64,000 nucleotides of DNA from Oenanthe sinensis (lineage: Eukaryota > Streptophyta > Magnoliopsida > Apiales > Apiaceae): contig CM053801.1 of NCBI GenBank assembly GCA_028671895.1, positions 17,769,375-17,833,374 of the forward strand, written 5' to 3'. A program made the translations under genes and the position numbers. Numbering within the stretch: position 1 is the first letter of the stretch; each line of letters opens with the position of its first letter. The notes beneath the pieces are model-generated. The model was not told the origin of the DNA, ran no database searches, and worked only from the letters and a program-made list of their open reading frames with translations. This document shows, one piece after another, positions 10,661 to 21,400 of the stretch.

Positions 10661-12438
10661 ATAATCTTAATTATATTTAAAATTCAATATTTTTCAACTA
10701 CGAGTAATTAATTATATATTTGAACACAATTATTTCAGGCGCTTCATATACGTTCTACAATTGATCAATGGATGAAATAAAAATCTATATTCGACTTTAA
10801 TGATATAATATAAAAAAATAAAATTATTTTCACATGCACACCTCACTTTCGTCAACTAGACTTGAATCATCAAAAAAAATAATGCATGAGAAGAAGAAGA
10901 TAGAGGTTGATGACTCGACCTGAACTAAAAGTGAGCACAAAGATTCTATCATCATCATTGAATAAGGAAAGATAGTAAGATACCAGATCTGGACCCCTGA
11001 GTGTGGGAACTTGTGGGTAAATTTGAATTACTAGAGTGCAAACGAGAGCCAACAGAGCTGTCAATTACACTAGTACTACTTTTTAGCTAGCGAATATTGG
11101 GCTCGTTTCTCAATACATGATCATATGTCTTAAAAAGGAAAACCTAACCCTAGCTCACGAGCAAACACCAACAATACGAGTCTCACCCATTTGTTTACGT
11201 TTTGAAGAGAAGGTCCGACACGCATTTTAAGATACATATAAAGTATGGTTCTATAATTTATTTTTTAATTTATTTTCTGAATAAAAATTTAAACATTCAA
11301 TTTTTATTTAAAAATAAAAATTGTAAAAATAAGTTATGGTTATATGCACTTTAAAATACGTGACGGTCCCTAAAACATGAACAAATGAGTGGGACGACCA
11401 AGAGGGAAAAGGGAAAAGAAAAAAGGGCAGAGTGAATGAAGACGCTCTGCCCATCAACATTAAGAGCCGTACAATAATTATATCCCATCAGCTGGATTTT
11501 TTTTCTTTCTGTGAGTAATTTTCTGCACAATTCAACCAAGAGAGATGCCTTCAAAAAAACACAAACTGAGATCACAAGCTTTATTCTATACTACTATACC
11601 CCATAGCAAACAGAGCCACGTGAAAGATGTCTATACCCATTACGACTATATATAAGCTTTGTGTATAATATACATATTGCATAACATTTTCAGGATATAT
11701 AATCTTATTGCAGATATAGCAAATTTGCATAACATGATTATATATACACAAGAATTATTGCCTGCTGTTGATAGAGAAATTTGTTAATAATAAAATTTGA
11801 GATTTATAATCTATACGCCTGCAAAATTGTCGTAGTGGTTAATAAATATTAGGGACAAAAATCGTTAGGTTTATTAGTTGATTTCTCTTACCTACGTAGC
11901 TTATTTACAAGAGTGATAGAATCAATTAGACTGTGCTTCTATCAGAATATGCAATAATTAGACTTTGCTTATATCAGAATATGCAATAATTGCACCATAA
12001 AGATATGGGGCTTCTTTATTACTGTAAATAAATAAAATCTTTTAGTTATCAATTATAGGAAAATCTAGTAAATCACAATTAGAAGAACAATGTAACCTCG
12101 CTAAATAAATATTCGATAAATAAATAATCTTGTGAAATGAATAATTATTTTCGGTCCCAATATAATGGATACAATGCATTTTTAAGATCGATAAATGAAT
12201 AATTTCAATTAATGAATATAATTTTTCAGTCCGGAGGTTTAACTGAATTATGATGATACGAAACAATGAAGTTACGTAATTCTTTATGAAAGGCGTTGAT
12301 ATTAGAAGTTAACGTCTCACTCAGGACATGCTATTATCCAGTGCAGTCGGTTTGTAGTCATGCAGAACAGTAATATTAAATGGAGCCTAAATCGGGCCGA
12401 CTCATATTACCGCTCATTTTAAACCTCTTTCCTTAAAT

Positions 12439-12570
12439 TATAGCCCAAGTGATTGAGGGCTTATCCTCTGTCGTCCCAGGTCCTGGTTCGATCCTGGCTC
12501 ACCCCGAGAATTTCTTTAGAACAGATACTCATTTGTAAGGCTATAAACCAAATTAGTCAAAAAAAAAAAG
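12439..12570 (+). mobile_element. tRNA-derived SINE
   Basis: It begins TAGCCCAAGTGATTGAGG, matching an RNA polymerase III A box (TRGYNNARNNGG), and 40 bases on has GGTTCGATCCTGG, a B box. It ends in an A-run and is flanked by TTAAAT on both sides (12433-12438 and 12571-12576), a plausible target duplication from LINE-mediated integration. It is too degenerate to fold as a working tRNA. Confidence 0.7.
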
Positions 12571-12638
12571 TTAAATAGATCGAGTCAGTAGCCGTCTATT
12601 ACTTCTATAATAAATGAAATCTAATCCGCTAATAGAAT

Positions 12639-13622
12639 TGAGAGGTTTTTTGAAAAATACTTGAGGGTAAACTTTTTTTTACAAAAATACTGACTTTTTT
12701 AAAAATATTTTGTAAAAATATGATTTTTTTTTAATTTACAAAAATACAATTTTTCAATTTTTTTTTTACAATAATACAGTTTTGCAACTGGAACAAACCA
12801 CAAATGCAATTTTAAAATTTTGTCAAAATAATTATTTTTTAGTTGCATAATAGGTTATTTAACAAATTGCACGATTAAAATTAAAAATGCAACTGAGATC
12901 AATCACAAATACAACATTAAGATTTAGTGATTATAATTATATTTGGTTGCATAATGCGTTGCTTAACAAGTTGTATAAGTTAAATTAAATGCAACCTAAA
13001 TTAACTAATTTCAACCCACTCAAATTATACAAAACAACTATATGCAACCAAAATCAACTCAAAATAACTTTATAAAAGCAATTAAAATCAATATAAGCAA
13101 ATCTGAAAACAACTCAAAACAACTTAATTTCATCAATTCAAATCAAAAGCAACCCAAATCAACTAATTTTATCAAAATTACCAAAATCAAACAACAACCT
13201 TTGTAAGACGATTGTAATGTCTTCTTCAGAGATTAATCGACATTTTCGCTTTTTCACATTCTTAATTATTGCGATTTCTCCCCGGAATCATAATTTATCA
13301 ATACACCTGAACTGAAATTTTGATACTTAAACCCTAACAAACAACCAGAGGTTTAACAAGCAACAAATCCAAGTTGCGACGGAGAAAGGTGCGCCTAAGA
13401 ATCTGAGCTGGGAGCGTACAACACACGCGCCGTCAGGAATATCGGCGAAAGATTAGAGAGAGACCAGAGGACAGAGAGAGACAGTGAGTGAGAGAGAGAA
13501 AAGATAGTATATTTGAAAAAATAGTATTTTTACAATTAAAATAGTATATTTGCAATGATTTTGAAAAAATAGTATTTTTACAAAACAAACTAGTAAACCT
13601 AATATTTTTGGTAAATTCTCTA
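12639..13622. mobile_element. Possible DNA transposon with long degenerate terminal inverted repeats
   Basis: The left end (AGAGGTTTTTTGAAAAATAC...) and the reverse complement of the right end (AGAGAATTTACCAAAAATAT...) align over about 60 bp. The middle has many AACTxAAATGCAAC-type repeats and a less AT-rich core at 13190-13500. Long imperfect inverted repeats suggest a Mutator-type non-autonomous element, but no clean 9-bp target duplication was found. Confidence 0.4.
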
Positions 13623-13792
13623 AAATTAATTAATTATATTTACTATATAAAATATTTAACCTCCGGTTAAAAATTGAAGTGGATGGTATATACCCATATT
13701 TATTTTCTTGCCTTCGTGAGTTTCAATCAATTACCGTATTTTTTTTCCCTATTTCACACTTCAGTCAAATTATTAGTACACTTCAAACTATA

Positions 13793-14250
13793 ACGGGTCG
13801 TTTGATTCATGCAGTGATATGGGGTTGAAATCAGAAATCAGGAATCGAGTCAAAGTGTCGTGGGAATGAAGTATCATTCATTGTATCACGTGTTTGGTTA
13901 AAGGGTAGAATAAATTTATTAATTTAATATATTGTTTAATAAATAAAAAATATGTGTAGTTAATACGAAAAATAAATTACTATTATTTATCAAATATTAA
14001 ACAATATCGCTATAAAAATTTTATTTTAAAAAATAACATGTAATTTTATAAATAAAGTTAAAAGTAATAAAATTTTAATTTGATTGCTCATATCCTCATC
14101 TCATACACACATCCTCCTGATATTATCAGAAACTCATATTTTATGAGTTTGATGTATGAGTTTTAAAACTAAAAATTTTCATCTAAACAGCACCTATTAT
14201 TTAAAATGAACAAAATTTGATACCTAGAAGTCCTGAACCAAACAAACTCT
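13793..14250. repeat. MITE-like sequence with GGGTCGTTTGATTCATG ends
   Basis: The left end GGGTCGTTTGATTCATG roughly mirrors the right end TCCTGAACCAAACAAACTCT read in reverse. The interior is very AT-rich. Similar ends, each pairing GTTTGG with CCAAAC, occur at 43735-43975. Boundaries are approximate. Confidence 0.35.
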
Positions 14251-14346
14251 AAAAGTGTTTGAATAAACCCCGCACTGAATATGGACGTCGTACATAGGAG
14301 ACAAGTAGATATTTTATTTAAATAAAGATAAATATACTGCTGACCG

Positions 14347-14380
14347 TTGACCCAGATCACGCATGTGGTTAAATTTTGAC
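14347..14380 (+). promoter_or_regulatory. W-box pair upstream of small-protein gene 1
   Basis: TTGACC at 14347-14352 and TTGAC at 14376-14380 lie in a block (CTGACCGTTGACYCA...GTGGTTAAATT) that is also found near 39593, upstream of the 41497 paralogue. W boxes are WRKY-factor sites. Their conservation between paralogous upstream regions is seen; regulatory function is inferred. Confidence 0.4.
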
Positions 14381-15100
14381 TGTTGAAAGATTCTTAAACA
14401 ACGGAACGAGTAAGAACATGGGTGTCAGGGTGTGCATTAGCTCCTTTGCAGACTGACTTCAACATGTTTAAGTTTGACATGATTAAAATTTGCATATAAT
14501 TAAACAACTAGGAAAAATTAGTTTTGACGAGAAAATCTACGAAATTTTCTTCATTATTTTTAACCATCGATTTACAGTACAATTTAAAATAAACAGACAT
14601 ATTCGATTAATATTAAAATTAATTAAATGTCATTTCTAATACTCCTTTATTCTGTCGTAATTTTTTAAGATGAGATTAGATATTGTATAAGAATAATTTT
14701 CCACTGATAAATTCATAAAACCATGCTAGCTAGTAGCTGGGCTCAAAACTAGTTGCATGTCTCCCGACTCTTATGATCCTGATAGACTTTTTATTTTCAC
14801 TTATATTAAATGAATAAATCAGTTAAGTTTATTTCAGTTTATAATAATTTATATATGTGTGTGTGTTTTTGTGTGCGTGTTTGAGAATTTACGCTGGATC
14901 TAATGACGATCACCCTTGCCGCAAGTCTAATTATATATAAAATATAATTATCAAATTGTGTTAATTTAATTATTATATATATATATATATCAAGTGCATG
15001 TAATTTATATGTATAAAATATTATACGTGGGAACACGTATTAAAAATTATAGAAAAGGTAAGAATCTGTAATCAACACGATCTGTAGCAGGACGGGTTTG

Positions 15101-15106
15101 TTGACC
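15101..15106 (+). promoter_or_regulatory. W-box close to the 15262 gene
   Basis: TTGACC lies about 70 bp upstream of the TATA box, in a segment that aligns with the promoter of the 41497 paralogue (GAAAAGGTAAGAA...GTAACT). Confidence 0.4.
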
Positions 15107-15169
15107 TTGAGTAACTTTGAGTAGTCATTCAACACACTGTTTTTGGCAAATTAAGCTGGTGGGGATTCC

Positions 15170-15178
15170 CTATATATA
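15170..15178 (+). promoter_or_regulatory. TATA box of small-protein gene 1
   Basis: CTATATATAT follows GTTTTTGGCAAATTAAGCTG. The same GTTTTTGG-(N)-CTATATATA layout precedes all three paralogues (17768 and 41419), about 75-95 bp before the conserved ATG. Confidence 0.65.
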
Positions 15179-15261
15179 TGGAAAGTATAGTAAGAGATAC
15201 AGCAGAACACACAGAAATAGATACAAAAGGAATAGAATACAGAAGAATAAGAACAACTAAA

Positions 15262-15453
15262 ATGGAGGGGAGTTCAACAACAACAAGAGCATCAGTAGCG
15301 CTAGTGGTACATTGGTATAATTGGGTTAATGATCAACTAATCTCTCATTTAACCACCACCACCACCAGCATTGACGTGGTTTCGAGAGCTGCTCCGGAAC
15401 CACGCGATGTAACCAAAGGACCTGGTCCTAAAACCAACAACGCTTCTACATAA
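15262..15453 (+). CDS. Small protein, 63 aa; candidate elicitor-peptide precursor (PROPEP-like), copy 1
   Basis: I chose the ATG at 15262 because MEGSS aligns with the two other copies; an upstream ATG at 15178 lies in the TATA box. The protein has an aromatic, amphipathic motif WYNWVNDQLISHL at residues 18-30, a Thr run, and a charged, Pro/Gly-rich tail starting after VVSR (Arg42) and ending KTNNAST. There is no signal peptide. Known plant PROPEPs are short, leaderless, have an N-terminal amphipathic helix, a low-complexity linker, and release a C-terminal peptide of about 23 residues after an Arg. The match here is architectural and the canonical SSGxxGxxN core is not present, so the assignment is a hypothesis. 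The promoter and leader are conserved with the copies at 17866 and 41497. Confidence 0.6.
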   Translation: MEGSSTTTRASVALVVHWYNWVNDQLISHLTTTTTSIDVVSRAAPEPRDVTKGPGPKTNNAST

Positions 15454-16430
15454 CAAACTTCTTTTGTATAGAAGATTGTACTGTTCGAGGCTTACATACA
15501 AGTATACAACTAGTATTAGCCTCGGTTGCTCACGTATAAAATATGGCTTGTTTCGACACACATTGTACGGTTTTAAATTGTTTTGTCTCAAAATATTATG
15601 AGCAGCATTAATATTGTTCAAAGATTACAAAGGACAATGACTGATAATTCAAAATATAATTTATTCGATCGTGTCCATCGATCTAGTTTCAAATGCTTTC
15701 CAGTTTTGACTCTCGATCCGTTGTGTTTTCGCACAATTTAAATCTTTTGTCAAGCAATAATTGGGCTATAAAATTAAATCACTCTTACGTATGTAATTTT
15801 TATAAGAAAAATGTTAGGCACCCCAAAAATTATCTCAAATACTGAGTTGTCATGTGTAACTGGTAATTTTCTTATAATAATATGATATCACGCGTGTGCA
15901 TACATATGTGCTCACGGATTAAAACAAGCCATATGTCATGCCATGTATTTTGAAAAAAAAATGGGATAATTTTTTAATACGTAACAGTGCTCTTTTTATA
16001 GTTTTTCGGCTGAAAAAGAATGACTAAAATTGATCATGCGAATCCAATTTTCGGCAACCAAACTTAAATACTAATCTAGTATAAAAAAAAGAATTATCTT
16101 CTAGTTTCAATATAAAAAATTTTAAATTTACCCTCTTCATTTTCAATATAAAATTTATTTCATTTGTATATAAAATTATTATAATAAATATGATAAGTAT
16201 CGAAAATTGTTGTACAACTAATTTTTCTTAATATTTGCTATTTTTTTAAAAGAGACTACTAAATAGGATGTAGAGAATATTTTATAATTTTTATTTTTTA
16301 TATTTTTCATAAAAAATAGTGATTATGAGATTATGAGATCTATGACATATATTTTGTTTGAGTAAATAATGCGATACATGAATTTTGGGATAGAATATAC
16401 ATTAACACGACTATAATAAATATATTCCCT
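15454..16430. other. 3' flank and AT-rich intergenic sequence
   Basis: Up to about 15560 the sequence still resembles the 3' flank of the 41497 copy (GGCTTACATACAAGTAT), so the duplication includes the 3' UTR. Beyond that I see only AT-rich DNA. Confidence 0.5.
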
Positions 16431-16438
16431 AAAAAGTA

Positions 16439-16695
16439 CTCCTTCGGTCTCTATTTAGATGTTCACTTTGCTATTTGTTCAGTCAAATTGACTCATCTTT
16501 GACCGTAATTTAATAATAATATATAATTGAAAAAATTTAGAATTTTATATTGTTAAAAAGTATATATGATCTAATTTAAAATGTATTTTTTTAGTTTTCT
16601 AAAATTATAAATGAATAATTTTTAAATTTCAGCTAAAAATTAGTCAATTTAACTCTAAAAAATCCAAAATGAATATGTAAATAGACACGGTGGAG
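16439..16695. mobile_element. Stowaway-like MITE (copy B)
   Basis: The ends are strong inverted repeats: CTCCTTCGGTCTCTATTTA against CTCCACCGTGTCTATTTA from the right. TA dinucleotides flank both ends, as expected for mariner-type target duplication. The interior shares GTCAAATTGACT and TTTGACC with copies A and C. Confidence 0.75.
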
Positions 16696-16699
16696 TATT

Positions 16700-17765
16700 T
16701 GATATTTATATTTGTTCGCCTTTAGTTTCATATATATATATATATACCCTTCAACGTGTATATCTTAGATCTGATTTACTCGTTGGATTGATCTATTCCG
16801 ATTATATGCTGGAAAAAATCATTTGTGTTCATTTTGAAAATTTTATTTTGTTTCGTTTAACTTTCGACTGGTTAATAGCACTTAAATAAACTTATGGGAT
16901 GATTGTTAAGTATCTAATTTTATACTTAAATGTATCTCTTAATACAACAAAATATAATCTAATTTATAAAAATTATAATATTATTATAAATTATATCTAA
17001 TCTAATTTAAAATGTATTTATTAGATTTTTTACATTGTAAAAAAATAATATGCAAATTATAGTAAAAGTTCAATTACTATAAATCAACTATCGTTTCAAT
17101 TACTTTATAATTTTGTCTAGGTAACTATTCGATTTGTAAGATCATACTAAAATTTGTACCAATGATATTTGTCAACTGATAAATTTACAAAACCATGATC
17201 CGTAGGTACCAGATGGGCTCAAAACTAGTTGCATGCTCTCTTAGACTCATTTAAAGGATTAACCTTCATTTTCATCAGTTTTATTATTGTAACACAAACG
17301 TATATTAAAATTAAATATTTTAAATCACCCACTGGCCTTTTTATGAGTAACAAAGTCAAATACGATCCCTCGAGTGCGTTTGAATGGTTGATTGTATATA
17401 TAATGCATGTAAAAGATTAGAAAAATGATAAATAATAATGAAACTATTTAAAATTTATTAAGCCATATAAAAAAATGAGTTGGCTGACATAATAGAATTC
17501 TGATTTCAACTTCTCTCGATCAAATACTAATGGATAAATATTAAATTATCCAAATACTACTCCCTTGCTAATTTATTAAGTGCACGTAATTACATGTATC
17601 ATAAACTAGGAGAAAATGTATGTATTATTTATTTTAATTTATAAGTTTCATGTTATATAAATCAAATATATTTCGGATAATCGATGAGGTAGAATAATAT
17701 AAGATTTAAACCCACAATTTAACATAGTCATTCAGCGCATTGTTTTTGGCAAAGCTGGTGTGCTT
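16700..17765. other. AT-rich upstream region of copy 2
   Basis: No gene is seen. 17165-17240 resembles 14690-14765 (AAAACCATG...GGGCTCAAAACTAGTTGCATG), showing that the upstream region was tandemly duplicated along with the small-protein gene. Confidence 0.5.
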
Positions 17766-17767
17766 GT

Positions 17768-17777
17768 CTATATATAG
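17768..17777 (+). promoter_or_regulatory. TATA box of copy 2
   Basis: CTATATATAG sits in the same context as in the other two paralogues (GTTTTTGGCAAAGCTGG upstream). Confidence 0.6.
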
Positions 17778-17865
17778 AGAGAGTATAGTAATGCACTAAA
17801 GCATACAAAAGTAGATAACATAGAATAGCAGAAGGAAAAATTAAGAATATAGAAGAACAAATATA

Positions 17866-18144
17866 ATGGAGAGGAGTTGATCAACAGCATCACCAGTAGG
17901 ACTAGTAGTATATTGGTATAATTGGGTGAATGATCAACTAATCTCTCATTTGCTCATCGTCATTAACTTCTTGGGTTTCTTTAATACTGATGCTTCATCA
18001 TCCACTCAAATATCAGAAAACAGCAGTAGCACCAGCAGCAGCAACTTAGATTCATCATCCGCACAAATCATACAAACCACCACCACCACCAGCAGCTTAG
18101 CCTTGGTCACTTACATATGCGCTGTTAATCAACTTGGTCTTTAG
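17866..18144 (+). pseudogene. Small-protein family copy 2, nonsense at codon 5
   Basis: The conserved ATG is followed by GAGAGGAGTTGA; the TGA at 17878-17880 stands where the other copies have TCA (Ser). After it the frame stays open to TAG at 18142-18144 and includes VVYWYNWVNDQLISHLLIV then INFLGFF and a long Ser-rich stretch. This copy keeps a longer hydrophobic helix that the other two lack, and that extended helix is what most resembles known PROPEP N-termini. It lacks the VVSRAAPEP-type C-terminus. An internal Met at 17926 could start a 72-residue product, so complete loss is not proven. Confidence 0.6.
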
Positions 18145-18455
18145 TTTTAATTAACTTGCACCTTTGGATATTGGGTTTAGGATTTTTCTGACCTATATCC
18201 CATTGATAGAATTGAATCTCGCAACTCTTAGGCCAAAGATCTTTCTTAATATAATTATTAATTACCAAAAGAAAACTGACAACACAGCCCTGATCACCAG
18301 CCAGATGCTGATAAAAATCATCTACTGATGTTAGTTACAAAGGTTCAGTCTCGATACAACTATATATTTACCATCAATTCCCCACAAGAGACAGTATCAT
18401 GTCACAAAAAGGTTAAGTTATATCTTCCTCATAGTGATTCCGGTCAATATTTTTT

Positions 18456-21400
18456 TTATGCAATAATTGTGTGTTTGTATAACTTATCACCACCTTCCTC
18501 CGGTGGATATCTAACACCTATTGGCCTCGTCATATCAACTTTGTCCATCGCCATGAGGACCTTAGGGTTCCGGTGCCAAGGGTGAACATAAGGTGAGGAA
18601 ATGGATGAAGAATATGAAGAAGGATGGAGTACAATTGAACCCCAGTCTCTAGCGCCAAGCTTAGCTTCCTTTAACCTCCTCCTAATTAACAAGCCTCCTA
18701 TGTCTTCCTTTTTCATTTCCGTAATACTTCTGAGCAACGAAATGCATAGAAGAAGCATGAATGCTGTATCTTCTTCAGGGTGCAGTTCTACCAACAATAA
18801 CTTCCAGTTTATAAGACCAGTAGCTTTTCCATCAGGGTTTTCCTCAGAGTACCTGACAAGTGTCACAAAACCATCATCTTCATCAACTTCTTGTTCTCTG
18901 TTTATTTCGTTGTATTCTTTCAAGTCATTGGTATCTCTAGTTGTTTGTTCTCGATACTGCAGTTTGCGCCCTATCAGTAACCGCAACTGCATTTATAATT
19001 AGATATCAATGGTTTCAATTAAAATATAAGTTGCCTTCGGAATCAGAAATAATTATCAACAACTTACCCATGAATCAGTACGCACAGGAGTCTTCAGATC
19101 AAGACACAAGCCTGAAACGGATGTTGATGACCCATACTTCACAAGTAATTCATCCCCTGTTGAAAAACACCAAGACGCCTGCCAACCTTCAGGCGGTTCC
19201 TTTGGAATTGCAGATCCTACCACTTTTGCTGCACTAGATGGCAAATGCAACTGTTGGTGGTGGCATTTAAATTTTACGAATAATCAACTAAAACCAGGAA
19301 GTTTAATCCTAATGGACCTAGTTACAACCCCGCATATCAGATGATGCTTCCAGAAATTCGGAGAAATTACCTCTGCAGTCATCAATAATACATATACTAA
19401 ATGCATTTACAATGCGCCTTAAAATTAATTAGCAAGGCCTTGGAGGAAACAGACTTGCTTAATTTTCTTTTTCAGCAACTAAGCTATTGCCAAGTATAGT
19501 GACCAGTATTGAAAAGGAATGATATACATGTATATTACTAAATCTTGATATCAAGCATATGAACGGATCTATCATGACCTATTTCAGTTCTTCCTTCCCA
19601 GGAACATGAAGGAAGTATATATAAGCCTCTATGTCATTGAAAAGGATGAATTACACAATTACTTACCAGGAGCTCTACCGATGGAACCTGCTTCATAAAA
19701 CCAAGAACCTTCTCGAATCTCTATAATCCTATCTTCCCATTTCACAGCTGAAGGGACTTCACCACCCCTCCTCCAAAACCCTCCTGCTACTCTGTTTTTA
19801 AGAAGACTTACATATTAAACTACGAATATATCTAAAATTAAATATAAGCTAGTACAGTAATCTTAAGGGTAGAATGAACCTCATTCGAATAACAAAGCAT
19901 TCTCTTCCTGCGTGATCAAGAACTGTGCGTGACAGCCACCGACCTTCTTGAGGCCGATATTGATTCATTTTAAGAATGACATCAGATATCATTGCCCCTG
20001 AATCATCTGTTACTCTATCTGCAACACATTTTAACAAGTAGGGTGCTTGAACAGGTGGAGTCATTGAAGCAAACAACCCAACTTTTTCACTGGTTTCTCT
20101 ACCAAGAGTGAGTGAGGGTGCACGGAGTAAAGCATTCCAAGAAAATGTTATGGTATCTACCAAACTACTTCCTCCGAAACAGCGGCCATTAGGGTGATGA
20201 AGCTCAAGTTCTAACCCTTTAGTCCCAAACTCACAAAAGAGATGCCATGCTTTTTTCCATGAATCACAGGTAAACTTGGATAAGGGTTGGTTTATTTTGA
20301 GTTCCTTGTGACACCTTAACATCTGTAAACGTAGAAAGTCATCTGAAGTTCCTTCTGCTGTTATATTTGTCTTGGGGTTTAGCTTGACCATCACACATAC
20401 CTGCATTACGAGTTCAGTAAAACCATTCTGGTTATTGACCAATTGGATAAATTGTAGTGCACTTGTGCTTTTTTTGACACAAATTTCTCATTTTTTTGTA
20501 GTAAGAAAAACAGAAACTACAACTGGTTAAGTTTAGAAAATCTATTTCAAATTCCAGAAAGCGACTAAGAATAGAAAGAGAGAAAACATCCCAAGTGGCT
20601 TTATAGAATTTCCATTTACATTTTTCAAATCACCTTCTCCAAAGTGCCTAGAAACAGATCACTTAGATCAGACACAGATTATAACCTTTTGAGTTGAGGA
20701 AGTATACATTAGCTTAAATAACTTATTTACCCGGTAAAAGGGATTTATCACTAAATCATATTCTGTATCATGGATATTTTCTTTAAAACAATTCTCATGA
20801 GAGAATCTAGAACCAGCCATAAACATGATTTTAATAAATTAGCCTTCTCACCAGCCTAAAACTCCAGCCACAACAGATAAGACAGGGGGGTCTTTATCTT
20901 GGCCGTAGATATGAATTGGTGTTGCCGGGCATCCACTTTAGATGAAACTTGAATGTTTCAAAGATCTTCAGCAAACTCTTAGTATGCCTAGCATTATATT
21001 TTTCCTCTCGACTAAAGTATCTACTTTGTCCTACGCAGATAGAATTAGCAAGCCTACATTTTACCAGTTTTGAATGCCTTACAGGAATATATTATTAAAA
21101 CCATGAACATGTTCCCGCAGTGATTTTGAACGCCTGAACGCTCATTGTAAATAGCTAAAGCGTGGAAATATTCATTTATTTCTGTCATTTAAAACATTTT
21201 TCAGCATATTTTTAAGATTTCTAAAAGAGGGTGCCTACACACAATATTATATTGATAGACCACCAATTTGATACACGGAATCAGTAAGAAGAATTGGTGG
21301 GAGATATGGGAAGATTTGAGTATCAGAATCATAAGTGAGAAAATTTGGTTTATTTGGTTAATCATTTTATTATCTGTTTTGATTATCTTTTGTTTGTAAA

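Noticed and set aside
18601..19002. Plus-strand open frame opposite the last exon of the DUF1399 gene
   Set aside because: Antisense shadow of a well-supported coding exon.
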